Below, one piece after another: positions 45,661 to 55,663 of a stretch of 64,000 bases of DNA. The position numbers and the translations under genes were made by a program. Below the pieces are notes generated by a model. That model saw only the letters and a list, made by a program, of their open reading frames with translations. It was not told the origin of the DNA and did no database searches. Numbering within the stretch: position 1 is the stretch's first letter; every line of letters begins with the position of its first letter. The DNA is from Gammaproteobacteria bacterium (lineage in GTDB: Bacteria; Pseudomonadota; Gammaproteobacteria; Acidiferrobacterales; SZUA-150): contig JAOUOD010000011.1 in NCBI GenBank assembly GCA_029880545.1, forward strand, positions 1 through 64,000. The letters run 5' to 3'.

Positions 45661-46908
45661 ATGATTCAGCCACTCGAACTCTTTATCGGATTGCGTTATA
45701 CGCGCGCCAAGCGTCGCAATCATTTCATATCCTTTATTTCTCTAAGCTCCATGCTCGGCATATTTCTTGGTGTTGCCGCGCTTATTACCGTGTTATCGGT
45801 TATGAATGGTTTTGGCAAGGAGTTGCGTGACCGTATTCTGGGTGTTGTCTCCCATGTCACTATTTCGCAAACCGGCGCAAAGCTGAAAGACTGGAAATCT
45901 GTTGCCCGCATTGCCAAAGAGCATGAACAGGTAACAGCGATGGCGCCCTATGTTCTTGGCCAGGGCATGTTGAACAGCAAGGGCTCTGTCAAGGGCGTCA
46001 TGGTGCGCGGCATATTGCCTGACCAGGAGGCCGGTGTTTCGCGCCTGGGAAACGCCATGAAGTCAGGAGCGTTGGCCGACCTGAAACCGGGTGAATACGG
46101 CATGATTATCGGCAGCGCGCTTACCTGGAAACTCGATATCGATGTTGGTTCCTATGTATCGCTGATTGTTCCGCAGGCACTGGCCACCCCGGCCGGCATC
46201 ATGCCCAGGTTTCGCCGGTTCAAGGTGGTTGGCGTATTTGATGTTGGCATGTATGAATATGACAGTGGCCTGACGCTGATTCACATGGATGACGCGGCTG
46301 CGCTTTATCGTATCCCCGAGGGCGCCAGCGGCTTGCGCCTGAAGATAGAAGATCTCTACCAGGCGCCGGAAGTGGCGCTGGAACTCCAGGACAAGCTGGG
46401 CTATGCCTTTATTACCCGCGACTGGACGCGCGAGCACGCAAACTTTTTCCGTGCACTGAAAATCGAAAAGCGGGTCATGCTGGTGATCCTGTTGCTGATT
46501 GTTGCTGTTGCCGCATTTAATATTGTTTCAACTCTGGTCATGGTGGTAACGGACAAGCAATCAGATATTGCCATTCTTCGAACCCTCGGATTGAAGCCTT
46601 CCAGTGTCATGGCTGTTTTCATGGTACAGGGGACCATTATTGGTGTAGTTGGCACCGCGCTGGGAGTGCTCGGTGGCGTTGCCCTTGCAGCCAATGTCCA
46701 GGAAGTTGTCCAGTTTATTGAAGGCTTGTTCAAGTTCAAGATTCTTGCGGCAGACGTGTATTACATTACCGATCTGCCATCAGATATTCACAGCAGTGAC
46801 GTTATTGTGATCGCCGTGTCATCGTTTGTCATGAGTATCATGGCGACAATTTATCCTGCCTGGCGTGCATCACGTGTTCAGCCAGCGCAGGCATTGCGGT
46901 ATGAATAG
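45661..46908 (+). CDS. lolC: lipoprotein-releasing system permease LolC/LolE (LolF-like)
   Basis: A 415-residue inner-membrane permease of the MacB/FtsX type. The LolCDE signature is LFIGLRYTRAKRRNHFISFI at the start, with one helix after it, a large periplasmic domain (about 45-265), and three C-terminal helices with DKQSDIAILRTLGLKPSSVM and IYPAWRASRVQPAQALRYE. With LolD it extracts lipoproteins for transfer to LolA. Only one permease gene is present, so the complex may be a homodimer (LolF type) or its partner lies elsewhere. Confidence 0.93.
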   Translation: MIQPLELFIGLRYTRAKRRNHFISFISLSSMLGIFLGVAALITVLSVMNGFGKELRDRILGVVSHVTISQTGAKLKDWKSVARIAKEHEQVTAMAPYVLGQGMLNSKGSVKGVMVRGILPDQEAGVSRLGNAMKSGALADLKPGEYGMIIGSALTWKLDIDVGSYVSLIVPQALATPAGIMPRFRRFKVVGVFDVGMYEYDSGLTLIHMDDAAALYRIPEGASGLRLKIEDLYQAPEVALELQDKLGYAFITRDWTREHANFFRALKIEKRVMLVILLLIVAVAAFNIVSTLVMVVTDKQSDIAILRTLGLKPSSVMAVFMVQGTIIGVVGTALGVLGGVALAANVQEVVQFIEGLFKFKILAADVYYITDLPSDIHSSDVIVIAVSSFVMSIMATIYPAWRASRVQPAQALRYE

Positions 46909-46920
46909 GAAAGCGCAGCC

Positions 46921-47616
46921 ATGAATAATGACAAGGTTATCCTGCGCTGTACCGGTCTGACCAAGGTTTTTGATGAAACCAGTTTCAGTGTCAATGTTCT
47001 GAAGGGCGTGCACCTGCGTATTGCTGCCGGTGAACGTGTTGCCATTGTTGGTGCATCAGGAGCCGGCAAGAGTACCTTGCTGCATATTCTGGGTGGCCTG
47101 GATACGCCAAGTGATGGCCTTATTGAGCTTGACGGTCAGCGCTTCTCCGAGATGAGCGAGGCTGAGCGTGGCAGGGTGCGTAACGAGAAACTCGGGTTTG
47201 TCTACCAGTTCCATCACCTGTTGCCGGAATTCACCGCGTTGGAAAATGTTGCCATGCCACTGCTTATCCGGCGCATGGACAGTGACAAGGCGTTGGCCGA
47301 AGCGCGCGAGATGCTTGGACGTGTCGGGTTGGAAGACAGGTTGCAACACAAACCCTCAGAATTATCCGGCGGTGAGCGTCAGCGCGTGGCGGTTGCCCGT
47401 GCGCTGGTAACAAGACCATTGTGCATTCTTGCTGATGAACCGACAGGAAACCTGGATCGAAAAACCGCCCAGGGCGTGTACGAGCTGATGCTAGAGCTGA
47501 ATAGAGAGCTGAATACCAGCTTTGTGGTGGTAACTCATGATCATGACCTGGCTTCACGCATGGATCGAACCATTGAGATGGTGGATGGTATGCTGAAGGG
47601 TGTCGATCAGGACTGA
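46921..47616 (+). CDS. lolD: lipoprotein-releasing system ATPase LolD
   Basis: A 231-residue ABC ATPase. Walker A is [12 protein letters not shown] (about 41-52), the Q-loop [12 protein letters not shown], the signature [15 protein letters not shown] and Walker [13 protein letters not shown]. The sequence [14 protein letters not shown] is characteristic of LolD. It lies 12 bases after the permease gene and energises lipoprotein release from the inner membrane. Confidence 0.97.
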   Translation: MNNDKVILRCTGLTKVFDETSFSVNVLKGVHLRIAAGERVAIVGASGAGKSTLLHILGGLDTPSDGLIELDGQRFSEMSEAERGRVRNEKLGFVYQFHHLLPEFTALENVAMPLLIRRMDSDKALAEAREMLGRVGLEDRLQHKPSELSGGERQRVAVARALVTRPLCILADEPTGNLDRKTAQGVYELMLELNRELNTSFVVVTHDHDLASRMDRTIEMVDGMLKGVDQD

Positions 47617-47640
47617 TTGCCGCCAGGGGGGTAACAGTAC

Positions 47641-48222
47641 CTATTGTTGCTGACCCCCATGTTCCTCGGTATTTGCTTGTTCGGCCAGTCTCGCAGCTTT
47701 TCGGCGCGCACGACGAATATCCTTGCGGGCCGCCCATTCCCGCACCACGTAAAGTCGCCAGACTCCGTGCATGCCGAAATAGCCAATCAACGCCATAATG
47801 CTGCCGACAATAAAGCAGCCAAGCAGGAATGGTTGCCAGATGAGCATCAGTTCGCTGGCAAGCCAGTCAAAGGATATTTCAAACTCCATGCGGCCAGGTT
47901 GTTGCCCGAGAATGCGGGCACCAAGCAAATAGCAAAAGTAAAACAGTGGCGGCATGGTAATCGGATTGCTGATCCAGACCAGTGCTACCGAGACGATAAT
48001 GTTTGCCCGGAATACAATGGCCAGTGCTGCCGCAGGAATCATCTGGAACGGCATGGGCACAAATGCCATAAACAAGCCTATGGCAAATGCGGCAGAAGTG
48101 GAGTGCCTGTTCAGGTGCCAGAGGTTCGGGCTGTGCAGGGCGCTGCCGAACATGCGCAGTGACTTGTGCTCGCGTATGACGCGCGCATCTGGCATGAATC
48201 GCTTGATCAGTTTTTTCGCCAC
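47641..48222 (-). CDS. DUF2062 membrane protein
   Basis: A 193-residue protein with a basic N-terminus (MAKKLIKRFMPD), the DUF2062 core SAAFAIGLFMAFVPMPFQMI with WISNPITMPPLFYFCYLLG, a third helix, and a charged, Ala/Arg-rich tail. Function unknown; some family members are fused to glycosyltransferases. It is convergent with lolD and divergent from comEC, matching the order in Pseudomonas. Confidence 0.9.
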   Translation of the reverse strand: MAKKLIKRFMPDARVIREHKSLRMFGSALHSPNLWHLNRHSTSAAFAIGLFMAFVPMPFQMIPAAALAIVFRANIIVSVALVWISNPITMPPLFYFCYLLGARILGQQPGRMEFEISFDWLASELMLIWQPFLLGCFIVGSIMALIGYFGMHGVWRLYVVREWAARKDIRRARRKAARLAEQANTEEHGGQQQ

Positions 48223-48429
48223 GATTTCCCAAAAAAATCCGGAGTGATACTGATGATGCCGTAACGGGTAAAAAAGTTGCAGGCCCGCGATTCGGCATTC
48301 ATATAGATAAGATGCATTTTAGCGGTATTTGATTCCCAGACCAGTAAAATTTTAATAACCGGCTACGGTTTCAATTTGTGCTGAAACGGTCATAATTGAT
48401 TGCGGAATCGACATGGAGGTTTGTTCCCG

Positions 48430-50775
48430 ATGCAGGTATTTGCGCCGTGGGTGTATGGTTGCGCGGTCTTGGCAGGCGTGTTGATCGCGCAACTTTTGCC
48501 ATCGCTGCCGGATTTGTCCGGCTTTTGTCTGGTTACCGGCCTGGCTGTCGCCAGTGCCCGGTGGATGACATTGATGCAGCCCGTTGCCATTGGTCTCGTC
48601 GCGGCGACGTGGAGCTTTTTTCTTGCCGACTATTACCTTGAAGATCGCTTGCCTGAATCGCTGGCCAGTGTAAACCTGGCAGTTACCGGTGTTGTCTCCA
48701 GTCTCCCCGAAACGTCAAGCAAAGGTCAGCAATTCCATTTTGATATCAAGACTGCCATGCAGGATGGTCAGTCGATTCGGTTGCCCCGTCGAGTGGTATT
48801 AAGTGTCTACCAGCAAGGTATAAAGGTGCAGGCCGCTGAGCGCTGGCGTTTTGTTGTCAGGCTGAAACCACCGCACGGTTTTCAGAATCCGGGTGGTTTT
48901 GATTATGAGGCCTACCTGTTTCGACAGGGGATTGGTGCCCGCGGATATGTTCTGCGACAGCATGTCCCGGAACGTATGGGCATGTCCGATGGCTATTCCT
49001 GGCTGAAACTGCGTGCCCGTATAAAATCACGAATTATCGAGGTGTTGCCCCGGTCCACAGAGAGATCACTGGTACTGGGCCTCGTCATCGGCGATCGCAG
49101 CGGGCTCGGAAGGGCTGAATGGAGGCAACTGCAAAAAACCGGGACAGCGCACTTAATGGCTATTTCCGGACTGCATATCGGCATGGTGGCAGGCATGATG
49201 TTTTTTATGATTCGCTGGCTTTGGCCATTGAGTTATCGGCTGACGCTGTGGTTGCCGGCACAAAAGGCGGCGGCGCTGGGCTCCTCCGTGGCGGCTTTTG
49301 GTTATGCCGGCCTGGCGGGCTTCAGCATTCCGACCCAGCGAGCGCTGATCATGCTGGTTGTGGCAATAGCGGCAATCCTGACCAATCGGACTGTTCGTTT
49401 TGCAGATCTGTTTTTTGCGGCAATGACCCTGGTTTTGTTTCTAGATCCGTTCGCCGTTCTCGACACCGGGTTCTGGTTGTCTTTCCTCGCGGTAGCGATA
49501 ATCGCCTGGGCGATGACAAGCCGGCATCAAGTGCATGACCCGTTCCGAACCGTTGTTGACGGGCTCTTGCGGAAAACGGGCGGGTTTCTTCGAATTCAGG
49601 CTGCCGTGTCATTGGGCTTGTTGCCCATTGTTATCGCTCGATTTCAACTTGCTCCCTGGGTATCGCCTCTGGCAAATCTGGTGGCAATTCCGGTTTTTAG
49701 CCTGGCCATAATCCCGCTGTTGCTGCTGACGACGATGCTGCTTTTTATACCGGGCATGTCAGCTATTTCCGGTGCATTGTTGTCGTCAGCCACGACATTG
49801 TTGTCGTGGACATGGATCGGGCTCGGTGCTGTGGCCGGATGGCCTGGTGCCGCTACTTCTGTATCACCACCCGCAGGCTGGACAGTTTTGCTTGCGGCCA
49901 TGGGCTTGATGATGCTGTTGGCACCCAAGTCATTGCCAGGGCGCCCGCTGGGGGTGTTGTGGTGCCTTCCGTTGCTGTTTTTCGTTCCGCCACGGCCGGC
50001 TGCCGGGGAGTTTGAATTCAGTCTGTTGGACGTCGGCCAGGGCTTGGCTGCCGTGGTCCAGACGGAAAAACATATTATGGTGTTTGATACCGGTGCCTGG
50101 TTCAGCCCGGATTTTGATGCCGGTTCCGCGGTAGTAGTGCCGTTCCTGAGGAGCAAGGGGATTGACCATCTCGACGCCCTGGTTATCAGTCATGGGGATA
50201 ATGACCATATCGGCGGGGCCTCTGCCGTGCTCGAATCGCTGCCCGTGGCCCGGGTATTCAGCAGCCTGGTCGGGCAGCCACGTTCGGATGCCATTCCATG
50301 TCGAACCGGAATGGCGTGGCGCTGGGACGGGGTAGAGTTCTCGTTTTTACATCCGGATGGTGCCAGCTACAAAAAAGCGAATAATGGCGCCTGCGTATTG
50401 CGTGTCAGCAGTCGCTGGGGATCGGTTCTGATCAGTGCCGATATTGAACAACTCGCAGAAACCAGGCTGGCCGGGGTGTTTGGATCCAAATTGCAGAGCA
50501 CCGTGCTAGTGGCGCCGCACCATGGCAGCCGAACATCGTCGACACCGGTGTTTTTGTCGGCGGTGTCGGCTGACGAGGTGTGGATCCCGGCAGGATACCG
50601 GAATCGATATCACCACCCCCATCCTGATATTCTGCGGCGTTACCGGGATATGGCCATGCCGGTTGTGAGTACAGCTGATTCCGGTGCGATCAGCCGTTTG
50701 TTCGGCAGCCGCCTTGCACCAACCCGTCGATTTCGCAACGACTATCAGCGTTACTGGCACCATCGCCCGATATGA
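48430..50775 (+). CDS. comEC: ComEC/Rec2 DNA-uptake channel protein
   Basis: A 781-residue inner-membrane protein with three parts: an OB-like N-terminal region (about 70-190), the multi-helix Competence domain (about 200-500, with GTAHLMAISGLHIGMVAGMM), and a C-terminal metallo-beta-lactamase domain (LDVGQGLAAVVQTE, SHGDNDHIGG, APHHGSRTSS). It carries single-stranded DNA into the cytoplasm during natural transformation. GGAGGT at 48415-48420 supports ATG 48430 over TTG 48400. A complete gene suggests competence is possible. Confidence 0.95.
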   Translation: MQVFAPWVYGCAVLAGVLIAQLLPSLPDLSGFCLVTGLAVASARWMTLMQPVAIGLVAATWSFFLADYYLEDRLPESLASVNLAVTGVVSSLPETSSKGQQFHFDIKTAMQDGQSIRLPRRVVLSVYQQGIKVQAAERWRFVVRLKPPHGFQNPGGFDYEAYLFRQGIGARGYVLRQHVPERMGMSDGYSWLKLRARIKSRIIEVLPRSTERSLVLGLVIGDRSGLGRAEWRQLQKTGTAHLMAISGLHIGMVAGMMFFMIRWLWPLSYRLTLWLPAQKAAALGSSVAAFGYAGLAGFSIPTQRALIMLVVAIAAILTNRTVRFADLFFAAMTLVLFLDPFAVLDTGFWLSFLAVAIIAWAMTSRHQVHDPFRTVVDGLLRKTGGFLRIQAAVSLGLLPIVIARFQLAPWVSPLANLVAIPVFSLAIIPLLLLTTMLLFIPGMSAISGALLSSATTLLSWTWIGLGAVAGWPGAATSVSPPAGWTVLLAAMGLMMLLAPKSLPGRPLGVLWCLPLLFFVPPRPAAGEFEFSLLDVGQGLAAVVQTEKHIMVFDTGAWFSPDFDAGSAVVVPFLRSKGIDHLDALVISHGDNDHIGGASAVLESLPVARVFSSLVGQPRSDAIPCRTGMAWRWDGVEFSFLHPDGASYKKANNGACVLRVSSRWGSVLISADIEQLAETRLAGVFGSKLQSTVLVAPHHGSRTSSTPVFLSAVSADEVWIPAGYRNRYHHPHPDILRRYRDMAMPVVSTADSGAISRLFGSRLAPTRRFRNDYQRYWHHRPI

Positions 50776-50872
50776 TTGCCTGATCCCTTTGCCTGTGTTG
50801 CCGCGTCTGATACATTAGCCGCACTTTACATAAACAAAAAACAGTTTTTTACTACAATTCAGGTGCTTATCG

Positions 50873-51487
50873 ATGTTTGAACTGGTGAAGACCGGTGGTT
50901 GGTTGATGTGGCCCATACTGCTTTGTTCAGTAGCGGCTTTGGCAATTATCGGCGAGAGATTCTGGTCGCTCCAGAAGAAATACGTTTCCCCGGAAACATT
51001 GGTTATCCAGATCAAGCAATGGCTGGACCGCAAGGAGCTGGACAATGCCCGTATCAAGTTGCTGGCTGAGACCTCGCCACTGGGGCGGATTCTTGCAGCC
51101 GGACTGCTTAATCGTGAGCATGATCGCGATATCGTTAAAGAGGCTGTTGAAGATGCTGGACGTCACGCGGTGCCGGAACTGGAGCGCTACCTCAATACCC
51201 TCGGAACCATTGCGGCCATAACCCCGTTCCTCGGACTTCTCGGTACAGTGCTGGGTATGATCGAGATGTTTGCCGGCATCAGCAGTCATGGAGTTGGTGA
51301 TCCAGCGGTGGTGGCAGGGGGTATCGCCCAGGCATTGATCACCACGGCAGCCGGTCTCGGTGTCGCCATTCCCAGCGTCATGTTTTATCGCTATTTCCGG
51401 GGCAAGGTGGATGCGCTGGTTGTCGATATGGAACAGGAGTCAATCAAGTTGATCGAAATTCTTCACGGCGACCGTGAGAGCGACTAG
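50873..51487 (+). CDS. exbB: ExbB/TolQ/MotA family proton channel protein
   Basis: A 204-residue protein with three membrane helices (about 10-30, 100-130 and 145-170). Typical TolQ/ExbB sequence is MFELVKTGGWLMWPILLCSV, then TLGTIAAITPFLGLLGTVLG, then AQALITTAAGLGVAIPSVMF. With ExbD it uses the proton motive force to drive an outer-membrane or envelope process. No tonB or tolA lies nearby. A comEC-exbB-exbD order is known in Pseudomonas. Confidence 0.94.
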   Translation: MFELVKTGGWLMWPILLCSVAALAIIGERFWSLQKKYVSPETLVIQIKQWLDRKELDNARIKLLAETSPLGRILAAGLLNREHDRDIVKEAVEDAGRHAVPELERYLNTLGTIAAITPFLGLLGTVLGMIEMFAGISSHGVGDPAVVAGGIAQALITTAAGLGVAIPSVMFYRYFRGKVDALVVDMEQESIKLIEILHGDRESD

Positions 51488-51505
51488 GGCGGAGTATTCA
51501 GAGCA

Positions 51506-51931
51506 ATGAATTTTTCTCGCGCCAGGCAGGGGATGGAACCGGAACTCAACCTGGTCCCGTTGATTGACGTGCTGTTGATGACACTTATTTTCCTGGTGGT
51601 TACGACAAGCTTTTCCAAGGAATCGCAACTTCGAATCAAGTTGCCAGAAGCAACGGCGGAAGCCAGCTCAGAGCAAGCCTTGTTGCGCGTGACCATTGAT
51701 GCGCATGGGCAGTTCTACATCAATGACAAGCAGTTGTTGAAACCGACTGCTGATGCCCTGCGAAATGCAATGTTGCAGGCAGCTGGAAAAAACAAGAAAC
51801 CCGGCGTAGTGATTTATGCCGATGGCAAAACGCCGCACCAGGCAGTTATTCACGCCATGGATGCGGCACGTCGTCTCGGTTTCACCAACCTTACCTTTGC
51901 TACCCAGCAACAACCTGGGCAAAAGAATTAG
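51506..51931 (+). CDS. exbD: ExbD/TolR family protein
   Basis: A 141-residue partner of ExbB. One N-terminal helix contains the conserved Asp in LNLVPLIDVLLMTLIFLVVT (Asp about residue 19), which moves protons. A periplasmic domain follows, with VTIDAHGQFYIND and VVIYADGKTPHQAVIHAMDA. It begins 18 bases after exbB and ends three bases before msbA, suggesting one transcript that includes lipid A export. Confidence 0.94.
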   Translation: MNFSRARQGMEPELNLVPLIDVLLMTLIFLVVTTSFSKESQLRIKLPEATAEASSEQALLRVTIDAHGQFYINDKQLLKPTADALRNAMLQAAGKNKKPGVVIYADGKTPHQAVIHAMDAARRLGFTNLTFATQQQPGQKN

Positions 51932-51934
51932 TCC

Positions 51935-53683
51935 ATGGCCAAAACCGAGTTACCAAAAAATGCGGCGCTCTTGTATCGCCGGTTAATAACCTATGCATTG
52001 CCGTACAGGAAGATATTTGCATTCTCCGTGCTGGCCATGTCAGCGGTTGCTGCCCTGGATCCCGTTAAAGCCTACATTCTCAAGCCGCTGATGGATGGCG
52101 GATTTATCGAGAAGGATCCGGAAATTATCGCCTGGCTGCCTTACGCTATTATCGGGATTTTCCTTGTAGGAGGGCTGGCCCGGTTTGTTGCCCAGTTCAG
52201 CATGGCCTGGATCGGTGCCAGGATCATGTTCGATATTCGCAACGAGATGTTCACCCACCTGTGCCGCCTGCCCGCTGCGTACTACGATCAGAATGTTTCA
52301 GGCAGGCTGATGTCCAAGGTGATCTACGACGTCCAGCAGATTTCCAATGCTACGACCAAGGCATTGTTTGTTGTTATCAAGGATGGATTGTCGGTGATCT
52401 GGTTACTGGGCTACATGGTCTATATGAACTGGAAGCTCACCTTGTTGTTCCTGATTATTGCGCCGCTGGTAGGCGGTTTTGTCCGATTTGTCAGCAAGCG
52501 TTTTTTCAAGACTGGCCTGGGTCTTCAGAAATCCATGGGCGGTATTTCCGGGGTTGTTCAGGAACTGACAGAAGGTCACCTGACGGTCAAAGCCTATGGT
52601 GCAGAGGAACAGGAGTCAAAACAGTTCGGCTCTGTCAACGACAAGTACCGACGACAAATGGTCCGTCGTGCATCGCTGGTTGCGCTCAGCGTGCCAATGA
52701 TGGAGTTCCTGGCAGCAATCGGCATGGCCGTTGTTGTGCATTACGCGTTAAACCAGGCGGCATCAGGGACCCTTACCATAGGTGAGGCCATTTCCTATTT
52801 TGGCGCGATGATGCTGATGCTTGGCCCTGTCAAGCGGCTGACCAAGGTGAATGAAGTAATTCAACTTGGACTGGCTGCGGCACACAGCGTTTTCGAGCTG
52901 ATTGACGAGGAAACTGAAAAGAATGCCGGCACGATAAAAATGCAACAGGTCGATGGTCGCGTTGAGTACAACAATGTCAGCGTTGCCTATAGTGATGATG
53001 GCGAGGTTGTATCGGATATCAGCTTCACCATAAACCCGGGTGAAGTGGTAGCGCTTGTTGGTGCATCCGGCAGCGGCAAGAGCACGCTGGCCAACCTGTT
53101 GGCACGGTTTTACTTGCCCAGCAAGGGCTCGATATCGGTTGATGGTGTTGACATTACTGATTTTGATCTGAATAACCTGCGCTCGCATATTTCCTTTGTC
53201 AGCCAGGATACCGTGCTGTTCAATGACAGCATCAAAAACAATATTGCCTATGGCAGCGCGGACCAGATTGACGATGATCGCATCAGGAAAGCCGCCGCCG
53301 CCGCCCACGTGCTTGAATTTGTTGATGACTATGAAAACGGATTTGATACCGAGGTTGGCGAAAAGGGTACCCGGCTTTCCGGGGGGCAGCGCCAACGTAT
53401 TGCCATTGCCCGAGCCATATACAAGGCGTCGCCTATCCTGATACTCGACGAAGCCACATCGGCGCTGGATACCGAATCAGAACGGTTGATTCAGGATGCG
53501 CTGAAAGTGCTGATGCGCGATCGGACGACGCTTGTTATTGCTCACCGCTTGTCGACAATCGAGCATGCAAACAGGATCCTGGTGCTGGACAAGGGCCGCA
53601 TTGTCGAGAGCGGGACACACAAGGAACTGCTGGTGCATAGCGGAGTATATGCGCGACTGTATCAAAATCAGTTCAGGACCTGA
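51935..53683 (+). CDS. msbA: lipid A export ABC transporter MsbA
   Basis: A 582-residue half-transporter that flips lipid A-core across the inner membrane. Six membrane helices fill about 1-320; the nucleotide-binding domain has Walker A GASGSGKSTLAN, Q-loop SFVSQDTVLFND, signature LSGGQRQRIAIARAI and Walker B ILILDEATSALD. Length equals E. coli MsbA (582). The following lpxK supports the assignment. It starts three bases past exbD. Confidence 0.95.
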   Translation: MAKTELPKNAALLYRRLITYALPYRKIFAFSVLAMSAVAALDPVKAYILKPLMDGGFIEKDPEIIAWLPYAIIGIFLVGGLARFVAQFSMAWIGARIMFDIRNEMFTHLCRLPAAYYDQNVSGRLMSKVIYDVQQISNATTKALFVVIKDGLSVIWLLGYMVYMNWKLTLLFLIIAPLVGGFVRFVSKRFFKTGLGLQKSMGGISGVVQELTEGHLTVKAYGAEEQESKQFGSVNDKYRRQMVRRASLVALSVPMMEFLAAIGMAVVVHYALNQAASGTLTIGEAISYFGAMMLMLGPVKRLTKVNEVIQLGLAAAHSVFELIDEETEKNAGTIKMQQVDGRVEYNNVSVAYSDDGEVVSDISFTINPGEVVALVGASGSGKSTLANLLARFYLPSKGSISVDGVDITDFDLNNLRSHISFVSQDTVLFNDSIKNNIAYGSADQIDDDRIRKAAAAAHVLEFVDDYENGFDTEVGEKGTRLSGGQRQRIAIARAIYKASPILILDEATSALDTESERLIQDALKVLMRDRTTLVIAHRLSTIEHANRILVLDKGRIVESGTHKELLVHSGVYARLYQNQFRT

Positions 53684-53688
53684 CGAGT

Positions 53689-54714
53689 ATGCAATTGGAC
53701 TGGTTAACAGCCAGCTGGTACAGGCCATCAATACTGCGTTTTCTGTTGTGGCCGGTATCAGTTGTTTTCTGCGCATTGACAATACTCAGAAAGCAGCTGT
53801 ACAGGTTGACATTGTTACGAACGCACTGGTTCCCGGTACCGGTTATCGTAGTTGGCAATATCACCGTTGGCGGAACCGGCAAGACCCCGCTGGTGATAAA
53901 GCTCGTGGAGCTGTGTCGCAAGGCAGGCTACACGCCCGGCGTAATTTCGCGCGGTTACGGTGTCCAGGCGGAATCCTATCCGATGGTGTTACGTGAAGGG
54001 CACACTGCCGCATCCGTCGGCGATGAGCCGCTGATGATTTTTCGACACACGGGATGCCGGGTGGTCATTGACCCGGATCGGCCGCGCGGTGTTGGGCGAT
54101 TGCTCAAGTCTCAATGCGATATCGTGATATCGGATGACGGCCTGCAGCATTATGCCCTGGGCCGGGACATGGAGATTGCCGTGATCGATGGTGCGCGTGG
54201 ACTGGGTAACAGGATGTGTCTGCCGGCAGGACCGTTACGCGAACCGGTGACGCGGCTGGCAGATGTGGATATGACCGTCATCAGCGATACATCAGGAAAG
54301 AACCGCAGGGCGCATGCATCAGCCGGTTGGCGCATGCACCTGGAACCGAGGTGTTTTGTTAATGTATTCGATGCAGGCCGTCGGCAGCCGTTGGACGCGT
54401 TCAGGCGACAACGAGTACATGCTGTTGCAGGCATCGGTAATCCCGGACGGTTTTTCCTGAACCTGTCAGACCTGGGGTGTGAAACCGAGCAACACGTTTT
54501 TCCGGATCATCACCCGTATATGCTTACAGATATGCAATTCGGTGATGACAGGCCGGTTATTATGACGGAAAAGGACGCGATAAAATTTGAGCAATATATT
54601 GGCCAGATGCCGGCGGAGGAATATAGTCGGTACTGGTATCTGAAAGCAGACGTTGTCGTGGATGACGAATCTGCGTTTTTGAAAGAACTGATGTCATTTC
54701 TTGAGGAGAAGTAG
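53689..54714 (+). CDS. lpxK: tetraacyldisaccharide 4'-kinase LpxK
   Basis: A 341-residue membrane-associated kinase that phosphorylates the 4' position of the lipid A precursor. The N-terminus holds a membrane helix (about 17-34). The P-loop is GNITVGGTGKTPLVIKLVEL, followed by GVISRGYGVQAESYP, DDGLQHYALGRDMEIAV, and the late PDHHPY and IMTEKDAIKF blocks. It starts five bases after msbA, the standard pair. Confidence 0.96.
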   Translation: MQLDWLTASWYRPSILRFLLWPVSVVFCALTILRKQLYRLTLLRTHWFPVPVIVVGNITVGGTGKTPLVIKLVELCRKAGYTPGVISRGYGVQAESYPMVLREGHTAASVGDEPLMIFRHTGCRVVIDPDRPRGVGRLLKSQCDIVISDDGLQHYALGRDMEIAVIDGARGLGNRMCLPAGPLREPVTRLADVDMTVISDTSGKNRRAHASAGWRMHLEPRCFVNVFDAGRRQPLDAFRRQRVHAVAGIGNPGRFFLNLSDLGCETEQHVFPDHHPYMLTDMQFGDDRPVIMTEKDAIKFEQYIGQMPAEEYSRYWYLKADVVVDDESAFLKELMSFLEEK

Positions 54715-54717
54715 AAC

Positions 54718-54894
54718 GTGGACAAGAAACTGCTCGAAATCCTGGTTTGCCCGCTGTGCAAGGGTCCGCTGGAATATCGCAAAGACGACAGCGAACTGGT
54801 ATGCAAGGCGGACAAGCTTGCTTATCCAATCAAAAATGACATCCCGGTAATGCTGGAAGAAGAGGCGCGCGTACTGGCCGATTCTGATTCTTGA
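54718..54894 (+). CDS. Trm112/UPF0434 family protein (YcaR-like)
   Basis: A 58-residue protein read from GTG 54718 ([20 protein letters not shown]), with a CPLC pair and a third Cys in [20 protein letters not shown], the UPF0434 pattern. The ending [11 protein letters not shown] is typical. Eukaryotic Trm112 activates methyltransferases; the bacterial role is unknown. GAGGAGAAG at the lpxK end serves as ribosome site. The order lpxK-ycaR-kdsB is as in E. coli. Confidence 0.93.
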   Translation: MDKKLLEILVCPLCKGPLEYRKDDSELVCKADKLAYPIKNDIPVMLEEEARVLADSDS

Positions 54895-54921
54895 TGCGAC
54901 ATACGGCACGCCTGAATTCTC

Positions 54922-55653
54922 ATGATAGTTGTCATTCCTGCCAGATATGCATCAACCCGTTTGCCAGGCAAGCCGCTGGCAGATATTCACGGCAAGCCGC
55001 TGGTGCAACATGTTTATGAGTGCGCCCGGAAATCCAGTGCCTCGAGAGTCGTCATAGCAACCGACGATGCCAGAGTTTTTGAAGCGGGCAAATCCTTCGA
55101 TGCAGAAGTGCTGATGACACGTGCCGACCATGCTTCCGGTACTGACCGGATCGCGGAAGTCATACAGCAATTGCAATTGCCTGATGATGAAGTAGTGGTG
55201 AATGTGCAGGGGGACGAGCCAATGATGCCGGCGACGCTTGTGAACCAGGTAGGCACGCTGCTGGAGCAAAGTACGGTAGCGCCCATGGCCACGGCATGTC
55301 ACGGCATCGATTCCGTAAATGAATTGCTGGATCCCAATATAGTGAAAGTGGTAACGGACAGGCAGGGTTATGCGTTGTATTTCAGCCGGGCACCGATTCC
55401 ATACAATCGTGCCTATGCCGGCCAGTCAACAGAAGGCTGTTATCGACATATTGGTATCTATGCCTATCGTGCAGGGTTTGTCAGTCGTTACGCGGCATGG
55501 CCTGCCTGCCCGCTGGAACTCCTGGAAAGCCTGGAGCAACTGAGAGTGTTGTGGCATGGCGAGCGCATCATTACCTGTGTGGCCAATGAACTGCCTGGTC
55601 CCGGAGTGGATACGCCGCAGGATCTTGAGCGCGTTCGAGTATTAATGTCCTGA
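54922..55653 (+). CDS. kdsB: CMP-KDO synthetase KdsB
   Basis: A 243-residue nucleotidyltransferase activating KDO with CTP for the lipopolysaccharide inner core. Diagnostic blocks are [55 protein letters not shown] and [11 protein letters not shown], with [11 protein letters not shown] later. It begins 27 bases after the Trm112-like gene in a continuous run with lpxK. Confidence 0.97.
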   Translation: MIVVIPARYASTRLPGKPLADIHGKPLVQHVYECARKSSASRVVIATDDARVFEAGKSFDAEVLMTRADHASGTDRIAEVIQQLQLPDDEVVVNVQGDEPMMPATLVNQVGTLLEQSTVAPMATACHGIDSVNELLDPNIVKVVTDRQGYALYFSRAPIPYNRAYAGQSTEGCYRHIGIYAYRAGFVSRYAAWPACPLELLESLEQLRVLWHGERIITCVANELPGPGVDTPQDLERVRVLMS

Positions 55654-55663
55654 GTAAATTCCT

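Noticed and set aside
50825-50858. Promoter of exbB (TTTACA ... TACAAT)
   Set aside because: The spacer would be 22 bases, too long for a normal sigma-70 promoter, and no better -35 box was found.
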